DNA of 64,000 bases from assembly GCF_025244925.1 (NCBI RefSeq), contig NZ_CP104275.1:2046001-2110000 (forward strand), written 5' to 3'. The notes below the pieces were generated by a model. That model made no database searches, was not told the DNA's origin, and was given only the letters and a program-made list of their open reading frames with translations. Within the stretch, counting starts at the first letter, position 1. Each line of letters opens with the position of its first letter. This document shows positions 1 through 7,964 of the stretch, one piece after another. A program made the translations under genes and the position numbers. The DNA is from Arthrobacter zhaoxinii. Lineage in GTDB: Bacteria; Actinomycetota; Actinomycetes; Actinomycetales; Micrococcaceae.

Positions 1-1099
1 CATCGGGCAGACGTTCTACGGGTTCGGCTGGGAATCGCTCCTGCTGGAGGCCGGATTCCTGGCCGCGTTTTTGGGCTCCGACGACGTCGCGGCACCGGTG
101 GCGGTGCTCTGGGCCTTCCGCTGGCTGGTGTTCCGGCTGGAATTCGGGGCCGGCCTGATCAAGCTGCGCGGCGACAGGGTGTGGCGGGACCTCACGGCCC
201 TGTACTACCACCACGAAACCCAGCCGATGCCGAACCCGGCGAGCTGGTTCTTCCACCACCTGCCGCGGCCGCTGCACCGGGTGGAGGTGCTGGGCAACCA
301 CTTCGCCCAGCTGGTGGTGCCGTTCTTCCTGTTCTTCCCGCAGCCGGTGGCTTCGATCGCCGCGGCAGTGGTGGTGATTACCCAGTTCTGGCTGGTCCTC
401 TCGGGGAACTTCGCCTGGCTGAACGTGCTGACCATCCTGCTGGCGTGCACGGCGGTCAGCGATTCGGCCGTGCGGGCGGTGCTTCCGGGCGTGCAGTTCG
501 CCGCACCGGATCCGGAGGCAACCCCGGCGGCGTTCGCCGTCGTCGTCCTAGCCGTAACCGTGGCGGTCCTGTACTGGGCCTGGGCGCCGCTGAAGAACCT
601 GGTCCGCCGGGACCAGCTGATGAATGCCAGCTTCAACCGCTGGCACCTGTCCAACGCCTACGGCGCGTTCGGGAGCATCACCCGGCACCGCAGCGAGGTG
701 GTCATTGAGGGCACCAACGATCCGCCGGGGCCGGATGCCCGCTGGCTGGAGTACGAGTTTCGGGGCAAACCCGGGGACCCGCGCCGGATGCCGCGCCAGT
801 TCGCGCCCTACCATCTGCGGCTGGACTGGCTGATGTGGTTTCTGGGCCTGGGTGCCTCCGGGGCCTGGTTCCCGGTGCTGCTGCGGAAACTGCTCGCTGC
901 CGACCGCCGGACCCTGCGCCTGCTGCGCAGGGATCCGTTCGGCGGCGAGGCGCCCCGCTGGATCCGCGCCCGGGTCTACCGCTACCGTTTTTCCACGCCC
1001 GCGGAACTGCGCCGCGAACGGGTCTGGTGGGTACGGGAACCGGCGGGGATCCTCGTGGACCCGGTCGAGGGACCGGGTCCGGGAGGGGGTCCGTCCTAG
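1..1099 (+). CDS. Lipase maturation factor family protein (5' end outside window)
   Basis: The reading frame is open from the first bases, so the gene starts before the window and about 365 C-terminal residues are visible. Hydrophobic segments alternate with motifs typical of the LMF1-like family, such as the GFGWESLLLEAGF stretch and ALYYHHETQPMPNP. Relatives are polytopic membrane proteins; the vertebrate member assists lipase folding in the ER, but the bacterial role is unknown. The end is a basic cytoplasmic-type tail with R-rich segments. The stop overlaps the stop of the convergent winged-helix/X25 gene by three bases. Family assignment is good; function is inferred. Confidence 0.85.
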   Translation, partial: IGQTFYGFGWESLLLEAGFLAAFLGSDDVAAPVAVLWAFRWLVFRLEFGAGLIKLRGDRVWRDLTALYYHHETQPMPNPASWFFHHLPRPLHRVEVLGNHFAQLVVPFFLFFPQPVASIAAAVVVITQFWLVLSGNFAWLNVLTILLACTAVSDSAVRAVLPGVQFAAPDPEATPAAFAVVVLAVTVAVLYWAWAPLKNLVRRDQLMNASFNRWHLSNAYGAFGSITRHRSEVVIEGTNDPPGPDARWLEYEFRGKPGDPRRMPRQFAPYHLRLDWLMWFLGLGASGAWFPVLLRKLLAADRRTLRLLRRDPFGGEAPRWIRARVYRYRFSTPAELRRERVWWVREPAGILVDPVEGPGPGGGPS

Positions 1100-1863
1100 G
1101 CGTTTACCTTGGCGACCACGTTGTGCGTGGCGTGGTCGTACAGGAAGGTCAGCGGGCCGCCGGCATGCCGCGTTTCGATGTTGCCGCCGTCGCGGTGGGC
1201 ATCGAACCCGTAGTTCTCGTCCCAGGAACCGTTCAGTGCCACCTTGTAGGCGTACGTGCCTTCGGGCAGGTCCAGCGTGAGCTTCCACAGTTCGTCGTGG
1301 CGGTCGAAGGCGAACTGCGCTCCGGCCGGGTCCCAGTCCTCGGTGCCGAGCGCGGCGCCGAAGTCGCCGGCAAGGGCCACGGACTGCGGCTGCGGGAAGG
1401 ACGGCTCCGGAATATCGGTCTCCGGGTGTGAGCCGTGCTGCTCGGCCGGAGCCGACGGTACGGCGACGGCGTCGCGCAGGGCCTCTTCCACTACTTCCTC
1501 AGCCGGGGAGACTGCTTCGGGTACCGGCTTGCCGTTAAGGGCAGCGGACAGATGCGCCGGCTCCGGGAAGTCCTTCAGGGCCTGGCGGCCCTCGTTGGTG
1601 ATGCTCCAGCCGGCGCGGGCCTCCTTGAGGATCCAGCCGGCCTTGACGAGCTTGGTGGTGGCATTCACCAGGGCACGCTCGCCGCGGGTGGTGCCGCTGG
1701 CCAGGGTTTCCGCCTCGCGTCCGGCAAGCGGTACACGGTCCAGGGCGGTGCCGAGTACCTTCGCCTTGCTGACCTTGCCGGTAGCCGACGGGTCCTCTGC
1801 GGCGAGGATTTCAAGGACCGCCCGCAGCCGCAGCGCAGTGTTTTCAACGGTGTCTGAGCCCAA
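1096..1863 (-). CDS. Winged-helix plus pullulanase X25-like domain protein
   Basis: This 255-residue protein has no signal peptide. Residues 1-105 look like a winged-helix fold, with helices followed by a wing ending in GWSITNEGRQALKD, as in Mrr N-terminal or transcription-factor domains. Residues 105-160 are a Pro/Glu-rich linker. Residues 160-255 match the X25 carbohydrate-binding-like module of pullulanases, with VALAGDFGAALG, GTYAYKVALNGSWDENYG and LTFLYDHATHNV. X25 normally sits in secreted starch enzymes, so its attachment to a putative DNA-binding domain in a cytoplasmic protein is odd. No catalytic domain is visible. It could be an alpha-glucan-sensing regulator, but that is inference. 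Confidence 0.7.
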   Translation of the reverse strand: MGSDTVENTALRLRAVLEILAAEDPSATGKVSKAKVLGTALDRVPLAGREAETLASGTTRGERALVNATTKLVKAGWILKEARAGWSITNEGRQALKDFPEPAHLSAALNGKPVPEAVSPAEEVVEEALRDAVAVPSAPAEQHGSHPETDIPEPSFPQPQSVALAGDFGAALGTEDWDPAGAQFAFDRHDELWKLTLDLPEGTYAYKVALNGSWDENYGFDAHRDGGNIETRHAGGPLTFLYDHATHNVVAKVNA

Positions 1864-1963
1864 TGGAATTCCTTTGTTACGAATGAAGATAGCGGCTCCT
1901 GATAAGCCCGCTGACCGCCATCAACACTATCGTCGGGAACCCCGGCGACGAAGCACCACGGGC

Positions 1964-2704
1964 CTAGTGTTGCGTAACTCTCGCCCGCAGCCGGGCAAAA
2001 GACCCGTCGACGAGGGGTGCGTAGCCGGCATAAGCGGCCAGGACGGCGTCCTGCACCTGGGCCAGGTCCACCTCCGGGGCGAGGTCCCGGGCGGCGCCGG
2101 CAGTGCCCGGCTCCCAGTCCAGCCCGAGTTCGGCGTAGCAGTCGGTGAGGACCTCCCGCAGCGGTGCGGCGTTGTCCACCACCAGCACCGAGGAAAACAG
2201 CCAGCCGCCCGCGACAACCCGCTGGGCGGTGCCCACCAGTTTGATCCGTTCCCCGCCGGGGGCCTGCCCGTACACGGTGAACTCCCCGGGGCAGTACTCC
2301 CCCGGGATTTCGCCTACCCCGGCGGTCAGCCCGGCCTTGCGGAACGCAGCCGCCAGCAACTCGCCGAAGTCGGCGAACCGGCGTCGGGAACCTGCGAGCG
2401 CATCGACGTCGGGCTCCACATGGTCCAGGATCAGGCAGCCGTCGTGATAGGCGGCGGCCCGTCCGCCGGCCTTGCGGACCAGCGGCTCGAAACCGTGCCG
2501 CCGGCAGGCCGCCTGCGCTGCGGCGAAGCCGGGCAGCTTCGCGTCGCGCTGTCCCAGCGCCATGGTGGGGCGGGGGCGGTAGATCCGCAGGGCGGGGCCG
2601 AGCTCGCCGCGGCGAACGGAGTCAAGCATGGCGAGCGCGAAGTCCAGGTCCGCGGCGGCGCCGAGGGAGTCCTCCTGCCGGAACACCTCCAGGGCCGCGG
2701 GCAC
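1964..2704 (-). CDS. Lipoate--protein ligase A family protein
   Basis: The 246-residue protein has the LplA/LipB-type biotinyl/lipoyl transferase fold. RPRPTMALGQRDAKLPG and the lipoate-binding-loop-like segment VRKAGGRAAAYHDG are visible, followed by the IKLVGTAQRVV segment that usually carries the catalytic lysine. It probably attaches lipoate or octanoate to carrier domains of 2-oxoacid dehydrogenases or GcvH, in the cytoplasm. It starts at a GTG only three bases after the stop of the thioesterase gene, so the two are very likely co-transcribed. It lacks the C-terminal accessory domain of E. coli LplA, so it could be an amidotransferase or octanoyltransferase relative. Confidence 0.8.
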   Translation of the reverse strand: MPAALEVFRQEDSLGAAADLDFALAMLDSVRRGELGPALRIYRPRPTMALGQRDAKLPGFAAAQAACRRHGFEPLVRKAGGRAAAYHDGCLILDHVEPDVDALAGSRRRFADFGELLAAAFRKAGLTAGVGEIPGEYCPGEFTVYGQAPGGERIKLVGTAQRVVAGGWLFSSVLVVDNAAPLREVLTDCYAELGLDWEPGTAGAARDLAPEVDLAQVQDAVLAAYAGYAPLVDGSFARLRARVTQH

Positions 2705-2707
2705 GGG

Positions 2708-3493
2708 CTACGCTCCGCCGAGCGGGCGGACGGTCAGGATCTGCTCGCTGCGCCCGAACGGTCCGTGGACGTCATGCAGGACAGTGGAGGTCAGGCCGAT
2801 GCCGTCCGTGCCGAAGGTGACCCGGGTATCCAGGCCCAGCCACTCGCCGCGGGGATCCCGGTGCAGATGCAGCTGCAGGTCCACGTTGGGGAAAATGTAG
2901 CTGTCCCCTCCCGGCGGGACGCGGGTGGAGATGCCGTTGGCGGTATCGGCCATGCCCACCAGGCGGACCAGGTCCGAGGTGGGCAGGCCTTCCACCATTT
3001 CGTGCGGGGTGCGCAGCCAGGCCCGGCCGCGTCCCGGACGCAGCCCGGGCAGCGCCCGCTTCTCCAGGGACTCGATAAAGGCGCCGGGCCACGCGGTCAT
3101 GCCCTCGTGGCTGCCTGCCTCCGCCGGGCCGGGCATGGAGTCGTCTTCCACTGCGGCCACGTCCGCAGTGGAGCCGCGGGCAATGCGCCAGGCGGTGGCG
3201 CGCACGGCGGTGCGGCCCTCGGCCACCATCTCGGCCTGCACCAGTTCGATGGTGCGCCCGGGACGCAGGACGGAAGTCTTCACTTCGAAGGTGGTGCGCG
3301 GGATCAACCCGAAAATGTCGTAGCTGATCCGGGCCATGCGCAGTTCGGGCCGCGGACGGAACTGCTCCAGGCAGTGGGCCAGCAGGCCGGAAATCGGCGC
3401 CATGTGCTGTTCCTGCGGATTCCAGGCCCCCTGGGTGTGGATGGTTGCCTCATAGGCGCCGTTGCCCAGTGAGCGGTAATACGATTCAGCCAC
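2708..3493 (-). CDS. Thioesterase family protein (TesB-like double hotdog)
   Basis: The 261-residue protein resembles acyl-CoA thioesterases with two hotdog folds. The first half contains FGLIPRTTFEVKTSVLRPGRTIELVQAEM and ATAWRIARG. The second half contains FPNVDLQLHLHRDP, GLDTRVTFGTDGIGLTSTVLHD and a C-terminal SEQILTVRP, all typical of the TesB/4HBT_3 group. Such enzymes hydrolyse acyl-CoA thioesters; the substrate cannot be told. It is the first gene of a two-gene operon with the downstream lipoate ligase-like gene, which suggests a shared acyl-group theme. Confidence 0.8.
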   Translation of the reverse strand: MAESYYRSLGNGAYEATIHTQGAWNPQEQHMAPISGLLAHCLEQFRPRPELRMARISYDIFGLIPRTTFEVKTSVLRPGRTIELVQAEMVAEGRTAVRATAWRIARGSTADVAAVEDDSMPGPAEAGSHEGMTAWPGAFIESLEKRALPGLRPGRGRAWLRTPHEMVEGLPTSDLVRLVGMADTANGISTRVPPGGDSYIFPNVDLQLHLHRDPRGEWLGLDTRVTFGTDGIGLTSTVLHDVHGPFGRSEQILTVRPLGGA

Positions 3494-3595
3494 GTGCCTG
3501 CTTCTCCCTGCCGTTCGCGGAAATTGGAGCTTTCAGGCTACCCCAGCGCCGCCGGACGGCTGGCCCCGGAACGTAACGCAGGGCACACTGGCCGG

Positions 3596-4570
3596 ATGGA
3601 ATATACCCATCTCGGCCGCTCCGGCCTGTCCGTATCCCGCCTGTGCCTGGGCACCATGAATTTCGGCCCGAAAACCGAGGAGGCGGACGCCCACGCCATC
3701 ATGGACTCCGCCCGCGACGCCGGCATCAACTTTTTCGATACCGCCAATGTGTACGGCTGGGGTGAGCGCAAGGGCTGGACCGAGCAGATCATCGGCCGGT
3801 GGTTTGCCAAGGGCGGCGGCCGGCGCGAGGACACCGTCCTGGGCACCAAGCTGTACGGCTCCATGAGCGAGCGGCCCAATGACACGTTCCTCTCCGCCCT
3901 GAATATCCGCCGTGCCCTGGACGCCAGCCTGAAGCGGCTGCAGACGGACTACATTGACCTTTACCAGTTCCATCACGTGGACCGGAACACGCCCTGGGAC
4001 GAGATCTGGCAGGCCATGGAAGTGGCCGTGGCGCAGGGAAAGATCATTTACAACGGCAGCAGCAATTTCGCCGGCTGGCATATTGCCCGGGCCCAGGAAA
4101 ACGCCCGCCGCCGCAACTTCTCCGGACTCGTGAGTGAACAGTCCATCTACAACCTGATCAACCGGTCCGTGGAGCTGGACGTCCTTCCCGCCGCGCAGCA
4201 GTACGGTTTGGGAATCCTGCCGTGGTCTCCGCTGCAGGGCGGCCTGCTGGGCGGGATCCTGCAGAAGGAGGCCGACGGCGGCGGGCGGCGTGCCGAGGGC
4301 AGAGTGCGGGACCTGCTGGAGAAACACCGGGAGCAGATCCGGCAGTACGAGAACCTGGCGGCGGAGCTGGAGATCCTGCCCGGGGTCCTGGCCCTGGCCT
4401 GGCTGCTGCACCAGCCGGCGGTAACCGCGCCGCTGGTCGGTCCGCGCACGCAGGACCAGCTGGACGAGGCACTGCTTGCCCTGGACGTTACCCTCGATGC
4501 CGGGACGCTGGCCCGGCTGGACGAGATCTTTCCCGGGCACTCCCCTGCGCCGGAGGACTACGCCTGGTGA
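3596..4570 (+). CDS. Aldo/keto reductase
   Basis: The 324-residue protein is an NADPH-dependent AKR of the YajO/YghZ-like TIM-barrel group. The catalytic tetrad is visible as D48 and Y53 in FFDTANVYG, K85 in GTKLYG and H126 in YQFHHVD. The C-terminal cofactor segment reads VGPRTQDQLDEAL. The ATG at 3596 is chosen because the protein then begins with the family-standard MEYTHLGRSGLSVS; the longer frame upstream has no homology-like sequence. It is divergent from the thioesterase gene and stands alone. The carbonyl substrate is unknown. Confidence 0.9.
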   Translation: MEYTHLGRSGLSVSRLCLGTMNFGPKTEEADAHAIMDSARDAGINFFDTANVYGWGERKGWTEQIIGRWFAKGGGRREDTVLGTKLYGSMSERPNDTFLSALNIRRALDASLKRLQTDYIDLYQFHHVDRNTPWDEIWQAMEVAVAQGKIIYNGSSNFAGWHIARAQENARRRNFSGLVSEQSIYNLINRSVELDVLPAAQQYGLGILPWSPLQGGLLGGILQKEADGGGRRAEGRVRDLLEKHREQIRQYENLAAELEILPGVLALAWLLHQPAVTAPLVGPRTQDQLDEALLALDVTLDAGTLARLDEIFPGHSPAPEDYAW

Positions 4571-4600
4571 CCGGAGGGCAGCGGCTTTGGCGCCTGACTG

Positions 4601-5305
4601 TCAGGCGCTCGCCGGCTCAATCAGCTGCGGCCCGTTGTTGCGCACCGAGTTCACCTCGGTGGAAACCACCCGCGGGGTGAGCGTGGGTTCGGGTACGGCG
4701 TCAAGCAGCTGGGCGACGTCTGCCCCGCCGCTCAGTTTCGGATCCAGCCAGTCCGCGTAGAGGTCCGGCGGAATGATCAGCGGGGTGCGGTCATGGATGT
4801 GGCCCAGGGCGTCGGTGGCCTTCGTGGTGATGATGGTGACGCTCAGCAGCCATTTGTGTTCGTGGTCCTCCGGCAAGGCCGGGTCCGGCCAGAATTCGTA
4901 CAGGCCGGCGAACGCCAGCGGATCCTGCTTCCCGGAGTACAGATAGGTGGGGATCTTTCCGTCCTCGGACTTTTCCCACTCGTAGTAGCCGTCCGCCGGC
5001 ACCAATGCCCGGCGTTTCACGGCCGCCTTGCGGAACGCCGGCTTCTCCAGGAGAGTCTCGCGGCGGGCGTTGATCATCCGGGACCCGATCTTCGGGTCCT
5101 TGGCCCAGACCGGCACCAGGCCCCATTTCGCCGTCGCCAGCCGCCGCACCGGCGCTTCGTTGGAGAACCGCTCGGTGACGATCCGCACGTCGTCCGTGGG
5201 TGCAACGTTCCAGGACGGCAGCACGTCCGGTCCCACTGTCTGTTCGACGGCGAACGCCGAGACCAGGTCCGACGTCGCCCTTGCCATTACGTAGCGTCCG
5301 CACAT
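4601..5305 (-). CDS. SOS response-associated peptidase (SRAP/YedK/HMCES family)
   Basis: The 234-residue protein shields abasic sites in single-stranded DNA by forming a thiazolidine crosslink through its N-terminal cysteine. The start at 5305 is fixed by this: translation then gives MCGRYVMA with Cys2, exposed after Met removal. The other conserved residues are N79 in INARRET, E109 in GYYEWE and H171 in GHIHDRTPLI. The gene diverges from a small unknown gene, and the intergenic region carries a LexA-like box at 5362-5377, so damage induction is likely. Family and active site are clear; regulation is inferred. Confidence 0.92.
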   Translation of the reverse strand: MCGRYVMARATSDLVSAFAVEQTVGPDVLPSWNVAPTDDVRIVTERFSNEAPVRRLATAKWGLVPVWAKDPKIGSRMINARRETLLEKPAFRKAAVKRRALVPADGYYEWEKSEDGKIPTYLYSGKQDPLAFAGLYEFWPDPALPEDHEHKWLLSVTIITTKATDALGHIHDRTPLIIPPDLYADWLDPKLSGGADVAQLLDAVPEPTLTPRVVSTEVNSVRNNGPQLIEPASA

Positions 5306-5361
5306 GGCACCCATTGTGCACCATGCCCTGCCGGTGACGCCCGCTGCACCCGGACCGACAT

Positions 5362-5377
5362 TCGAACATATATTCTA
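5362..5377. promoter_or_regulatory. LexA (SOS) box between SRAP gene and small ORF
   Basis: The sequence TCGAACATATATTCTA has a perfect left half-site (TCGAAC) and a right half-site (ATTCTA) with two mismatches to the actinobacterial LexA consensus TCGAAC-N4-GTTCGA. It lies 57 bases upstream of the SRAP start and ends five bases before the ATG of the plus-strand ORF at 5383. On the minus strand the box contains TAGAAT, a good -10 element for the SRAP gene. Confidence 0.65.
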
Positions 5378-5382
5378 TTTAT

Positions 5383-5712
5383 ATGAACCAGGACGCCGCC
5401 GAGCGGCTGGCGGCCCGCTATGCCCGGCGGGCCGAGCCGATCAGCCTTACCCCGGAAGAACTGGACTTCGAGCACAATCCGGTCACCACGTCGGTGCCCG
5501 GGGTACCGGTCTGGGCCTGGATCCGGTTCCCCGGAGCCGCGGAGCGGGTGAAGGGCGAGGCCTGCAGCTGGTCCTCCCGCGCCGTGCAGGTGCTCTGGGA
5601 GGACGCGGGACTACGGCGGGCCACCTGGGTGTGGGCGTCCGCGGTGACGCGCCGGACCAACAACTCCCGCAAGGAAACCCTCGGGGACCGTACTGCCCGG
5701 GAGGCCGGGTGA
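5383..5712 (+). CDS. Small hypothetical protein, possibly SOS-controlled
   Basis: I do not recognise this 109-residue protein. It has an Arg/Ala-rich helical start, a Trp-rich middle (VWAWIRFPG, CSWSSRAVQVLW, ATWVWASAV) and a basic end (TRRTNNSRKETLGDR). No signal peptide or membrane span is seen. The ATG follows a LexA-like box by five bases, with a -10-like TATTCT at 5371-5376 and no ribosome binding site, so a leaderless SOS-induced mRNA is plausible. Typical GC and codon use support a real gene. Divergence from the SRAP gene suggests a role in DNA damage, which is inference only. Confidence 0.65.
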   Translation: MNQDAAERLAARYARRAEPISLTPEELDFEHNPVTTSVPGVPVWAWIRFPGAAERVKGEACSWSSRAVQVLWEDAGLRRATWVWASAVTRRTNNSRKETLGDRTAREAG

Positions 5713-5714
5713 GG

Positions 5715-6584
5715 TCAGTCCGCCGTCCATCCCGAGGCCCGGATCCACGCCGGGAAATCCAGCGGGGCGCCGCCCAGGAGGGTACGGGTTGCCTCAAAGT
5801 CGCCCTGGTAGGCGGGAGTCTGGCCGAACCAGCGGAACATGGCCGCCAGATCCTCCTGGGATGCGACCGCCTCCAGCGGCAGCGCCTCATAGCGGGCCGG
5901 CAGGCCGGCGGCCACGCCGAAGGCTGCGGCGATCTGCGGGCCGGTGAGCTCATCCCCCGCGATTTCGACGGCGCCGCCCTCCACCGCGGTGCCACCCAGG
6001 AGGATGGCGGCCGCGGCCCGGCCGACGTCGTGCACGGTCACCATCTGCAGCGGAACGTTGTCCGGCAGGGGCATTCGCACCACCACGTCGCCGTTCTCCG
6101 TGCTGATCCCGAACCCCTGGAAGTTGTCCGCAAAGAACACAGGGCGCAGGAAGGTTGCATGCAGCCCGAGGTTCTCGATGTGCTCCTCGACGCGGCGCTT
6201 GCTTTCGAAGTGGGGCACTCCCGACTGCCGTTCGGCGCCGCCGACAGAGCTGTAGACCAGATGCGGAAGGTCCGTGCGCCGGGCGGCATCGGCAACCGCT
6301 GCGCCGTGGGCGGTTTCCGCTTCCGTTCCGCCGGGCCCGGTCATGGTGGCCATTGAATAGGCCGCGTCCGCTCCCTTGAGCAACACGTCGAGGCTGTTCG
6401 GGTCCGCCAGGTCTCCGGGAACCAGTTCGACGCCGCGGTCCGCGAGCGCTGCCGCCCGGCTTGACTCCGGGTCCCGCACCAGGGCACGGACCCGTGCTCC
6501 ATGGTCAAGCAGGGCCGTGACCACGGCACCGCCCTGCTGTCCGGTGGCACCGACAACGGCAATCAGGGGGGATGAAACGTTCAC
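5715..6584 (-). CDS. NmrA-like NAD(P)-binding protein
   Basis: The 289-residue atypical SDR has a Rossmann start (VVGATGQQGGAVVTALLDHG), an NADP-type RDPESSRA segment after beta-2, and the NmrA/HSCARG-like stretch LVYSSVGGAERQSGVPHFESKRRVEEHI. The canonical Tyr-x3-Lys pair is replaced by a HFESK arrangement, as in redox-sensing NmrA proteins, so it may be a sensor or a reductase. The GTG start at 6584 is preceded by AGGAGA at good spacing. It ends two bases after the convergent small ORF, so the two 3' ends abut. Confidence 0.85.
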   Translation of the reverse strand: MNVSSPLIAVVGATGQQGGAVVTALLDHGARVRALVRDPESSRAAALADRGVELVPGDLADPNSLDVLLKGADAAYSMATMTGPGGTEAETAHGAAVADAARRTDLPHLVYSSVGGAERQSGVPHFESKRRVEEHIENLGLHATFLRPVFFADNFQGFGISTENGDVVVRMPLPDNVPLQMVTVHDVGRAAAAILLGGTAVEGGAVEIAGDELTGPQIAAAFGVAAGLPARYEALPLEAVASQEDLAAMFRWFGQTPAYQGDFEATRTLLGGAPLDFPAWIRASGWTAD

Positions 6585-6630
6585 GGCATTCTCCTGTCAC
6601 AGGTGGAGTTAGTGAAAGCTGGTTGCCGTG

Positions 6631-6975
6631 CTAACCCGGAAGGCTGCGCACATATTCCAGCGCCTCGCGGGTCAGTTCCGTCCACTGCCGCGCCGTGGCT
6701 GCCGGGTCCGCAGCGGCGGGCACCTCGATCCATTCCCGCATGGTGCGCTTACCCATGGTGACCGGCGTAGCGGCCCCGGCGGCGATGATCTCCTCCGCCC
6801 GAGCTTTGGGCAGCTTCACGATCAGACAGTCACCCGAGCCGAGGAAGGCCACGATCTTGGATCCGGTGCGCAGCCCGGGGCTGCGGAACATGGTGCCGAC
6901 GGCCAGCGGACCGTCATCCTGCAGTTCGTCTGCGATGGCGTGCAGAAGGTCGAGGGCTTCCTGGGACGGACGCAT
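6631..6975 (-). CDS. TfoX/Sxy N-terminal-like small protein
   Basis: The 114-residue protein has no membrane span. The middle reads GTMFRSPGLRTGSKIVAFL, then CLIVKLPKARAEEIIAAG, TPVTMGKRTMREWIEVP and a C-terminal helix ending in EALEYVRSL. This pattern fits proteins annotated as TfoX N-terminal-like or MmcQ/YjbR-related, whose biochemical role is unclear. A strong GGGAGG ribosome site precedes the ATG. It lies between an aldo/keto reductase and the NmrA gene on the same strand and could be co-transcribed with them. Confidence 0.6.
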   Translation of the reverse strand: MRPSQEALDLLHAIADELQDDGPLAVGTMFRSPGLRTGSKIVAFLGSGDCLIVKLPKARAEEIIAAGAATPVTMGKRTMREWIEVPAAADPAATARQWTELTREALEYVRSLPG

Positions 6976-7003
6976 TTTTCCTCCCGGGTAGTGCCTGCTT
7001 CAG

Positions 7004-7849
7004 TCAGAACTGGCTGAAGTCCGCCGTCGCCGGGTCGGCCCCGAGCCGGCGACCGCCGTCCAGCCCGTCCAGGACCGCCAGCTCCTCCTCCGTCAGCTCG
7101 AGTCCGGCCGCGGCGAGATTCTCCCGCATCCGCTCGGAATTGGCCGACTTGGGAATGACGATCCGGCCCGACCCCAGATGCCAGGCCAGAACCACCTGTG
7201 CGGGGGTGGCCCCGTACTTCCCGGCGAGCGCCGCCACTTCAGTTCCGGCCAGCTCAGTCCCCTGCCCCAGCGGGCTGTACGCCTCCACGGCAATGCCGCG
7301 GGACATGGTCTCGGCGGCGAGCGCCGCCTGCTGGAACCCGGGGTGCAGCTCGATCTGGTTCACGGCCGGCAGCACCTGGCTCTGCTCGTACAGGGCATCC
7401 AGATGGTCGGTGAGGAAGTTGGAAACCCCGATGGCCCGCATATAGCCGTCGCGGTACAGCGCCTCGAGTTCCTTCCAGGCCTGCACAAACATCCCCTGCG
7501 AGGGCACCGGCCAGTGGATCAGGTACAGGTCGACGACGTCGAGGTTCAGCGCTCGCCGACTGTCCAGGAACGCGGCCCGCGCCCTGCCCTGGTCTCCGTT
7601 GCGCAGCTTGGTGGTCACAAAGATCTCGGACCGCTCAATGCCTGACGCCGCGATGGCCGCTCCCACGCCGGCCTCGTTGCCGTACGCAGCGGCGGTGTCG
7701 ATGTGCCGGTATCCGGCGGCCAGGGCGTCTTCCACCACTTCCTGCGTCCGGCCGGGCGGAACCTGGAAGACGCCGAACCCCAGCTGCGGAATCCGCACGG
7801 AGTTGCCGAGTGTCAGGTCCGGAACAACGGTGCGGGGACTCTCTGTCAT
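7004..7849 (-). CDS. Aldo/keto reductase, 2,5-diketo-D-gluconate reductase-like
   Basis: The 281-residue protein is a short-form AKR (AKR5-like). The catalytic residues are D51 and Y56 in HIDTAAAYGNE, K81 in VTTKLRNGD and H112 in YLIHWPVP. The C-terminal IVIPKSANSERMRENL is the NADPH-binding loop. Relatives reduce 2,5-diketo-D-gluconate, methylglyoxal and other aldehydes, so the substrate cannot be named. It is the first gene of a run of three minus-strand genes and is divergent from the epimerase-like gene at 7965. Confidence 0.9.
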   Translation of the reverse strand: MTESPRTVVPDLTLGNSVRIPQLGFGVFQVPPGRTQEVVEDALAAGYRHIDTAAAYGNEAGVGAAIAASGIERSEIFVTTKLRNGDQGRARAAFLDSRRALNLDVVDLYLIHWPVPSQGMFVQAWKELEALYRDGYMRAIGVSNFLTDHLDALYEQSQVLPAVNQIELHPGFQQAALAAETMSRGIAVEAYSPLGQGTELAGTEVAALAGKYGATPAQVVLAWHLGSGRIVIPKSANSERMRENLAAAGLELTEEELAVLDGLDGGRRLGADPATADFSQF

Positions 7850-7964
7850 GGCGGTGCCTTTCCTGCGGTGAGGTCATCTAGGCTGGGTGCAGCCGGGAGC
7901 CGGGGCACCTCCACCTAAGCCCGGCTCCCGCCCCCAGTCAAGGAACCACCTAAGGAAACCCGCA

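Noticed and set aside
1256-3472. 738-codon open frame on the plus strand
   Set aside because: It runs antisense to three well-supported genes (winged-helix/X25, lipoate ligase-like, thioesterase) and has no recognisable domain; typical of high-GC antisense frames.
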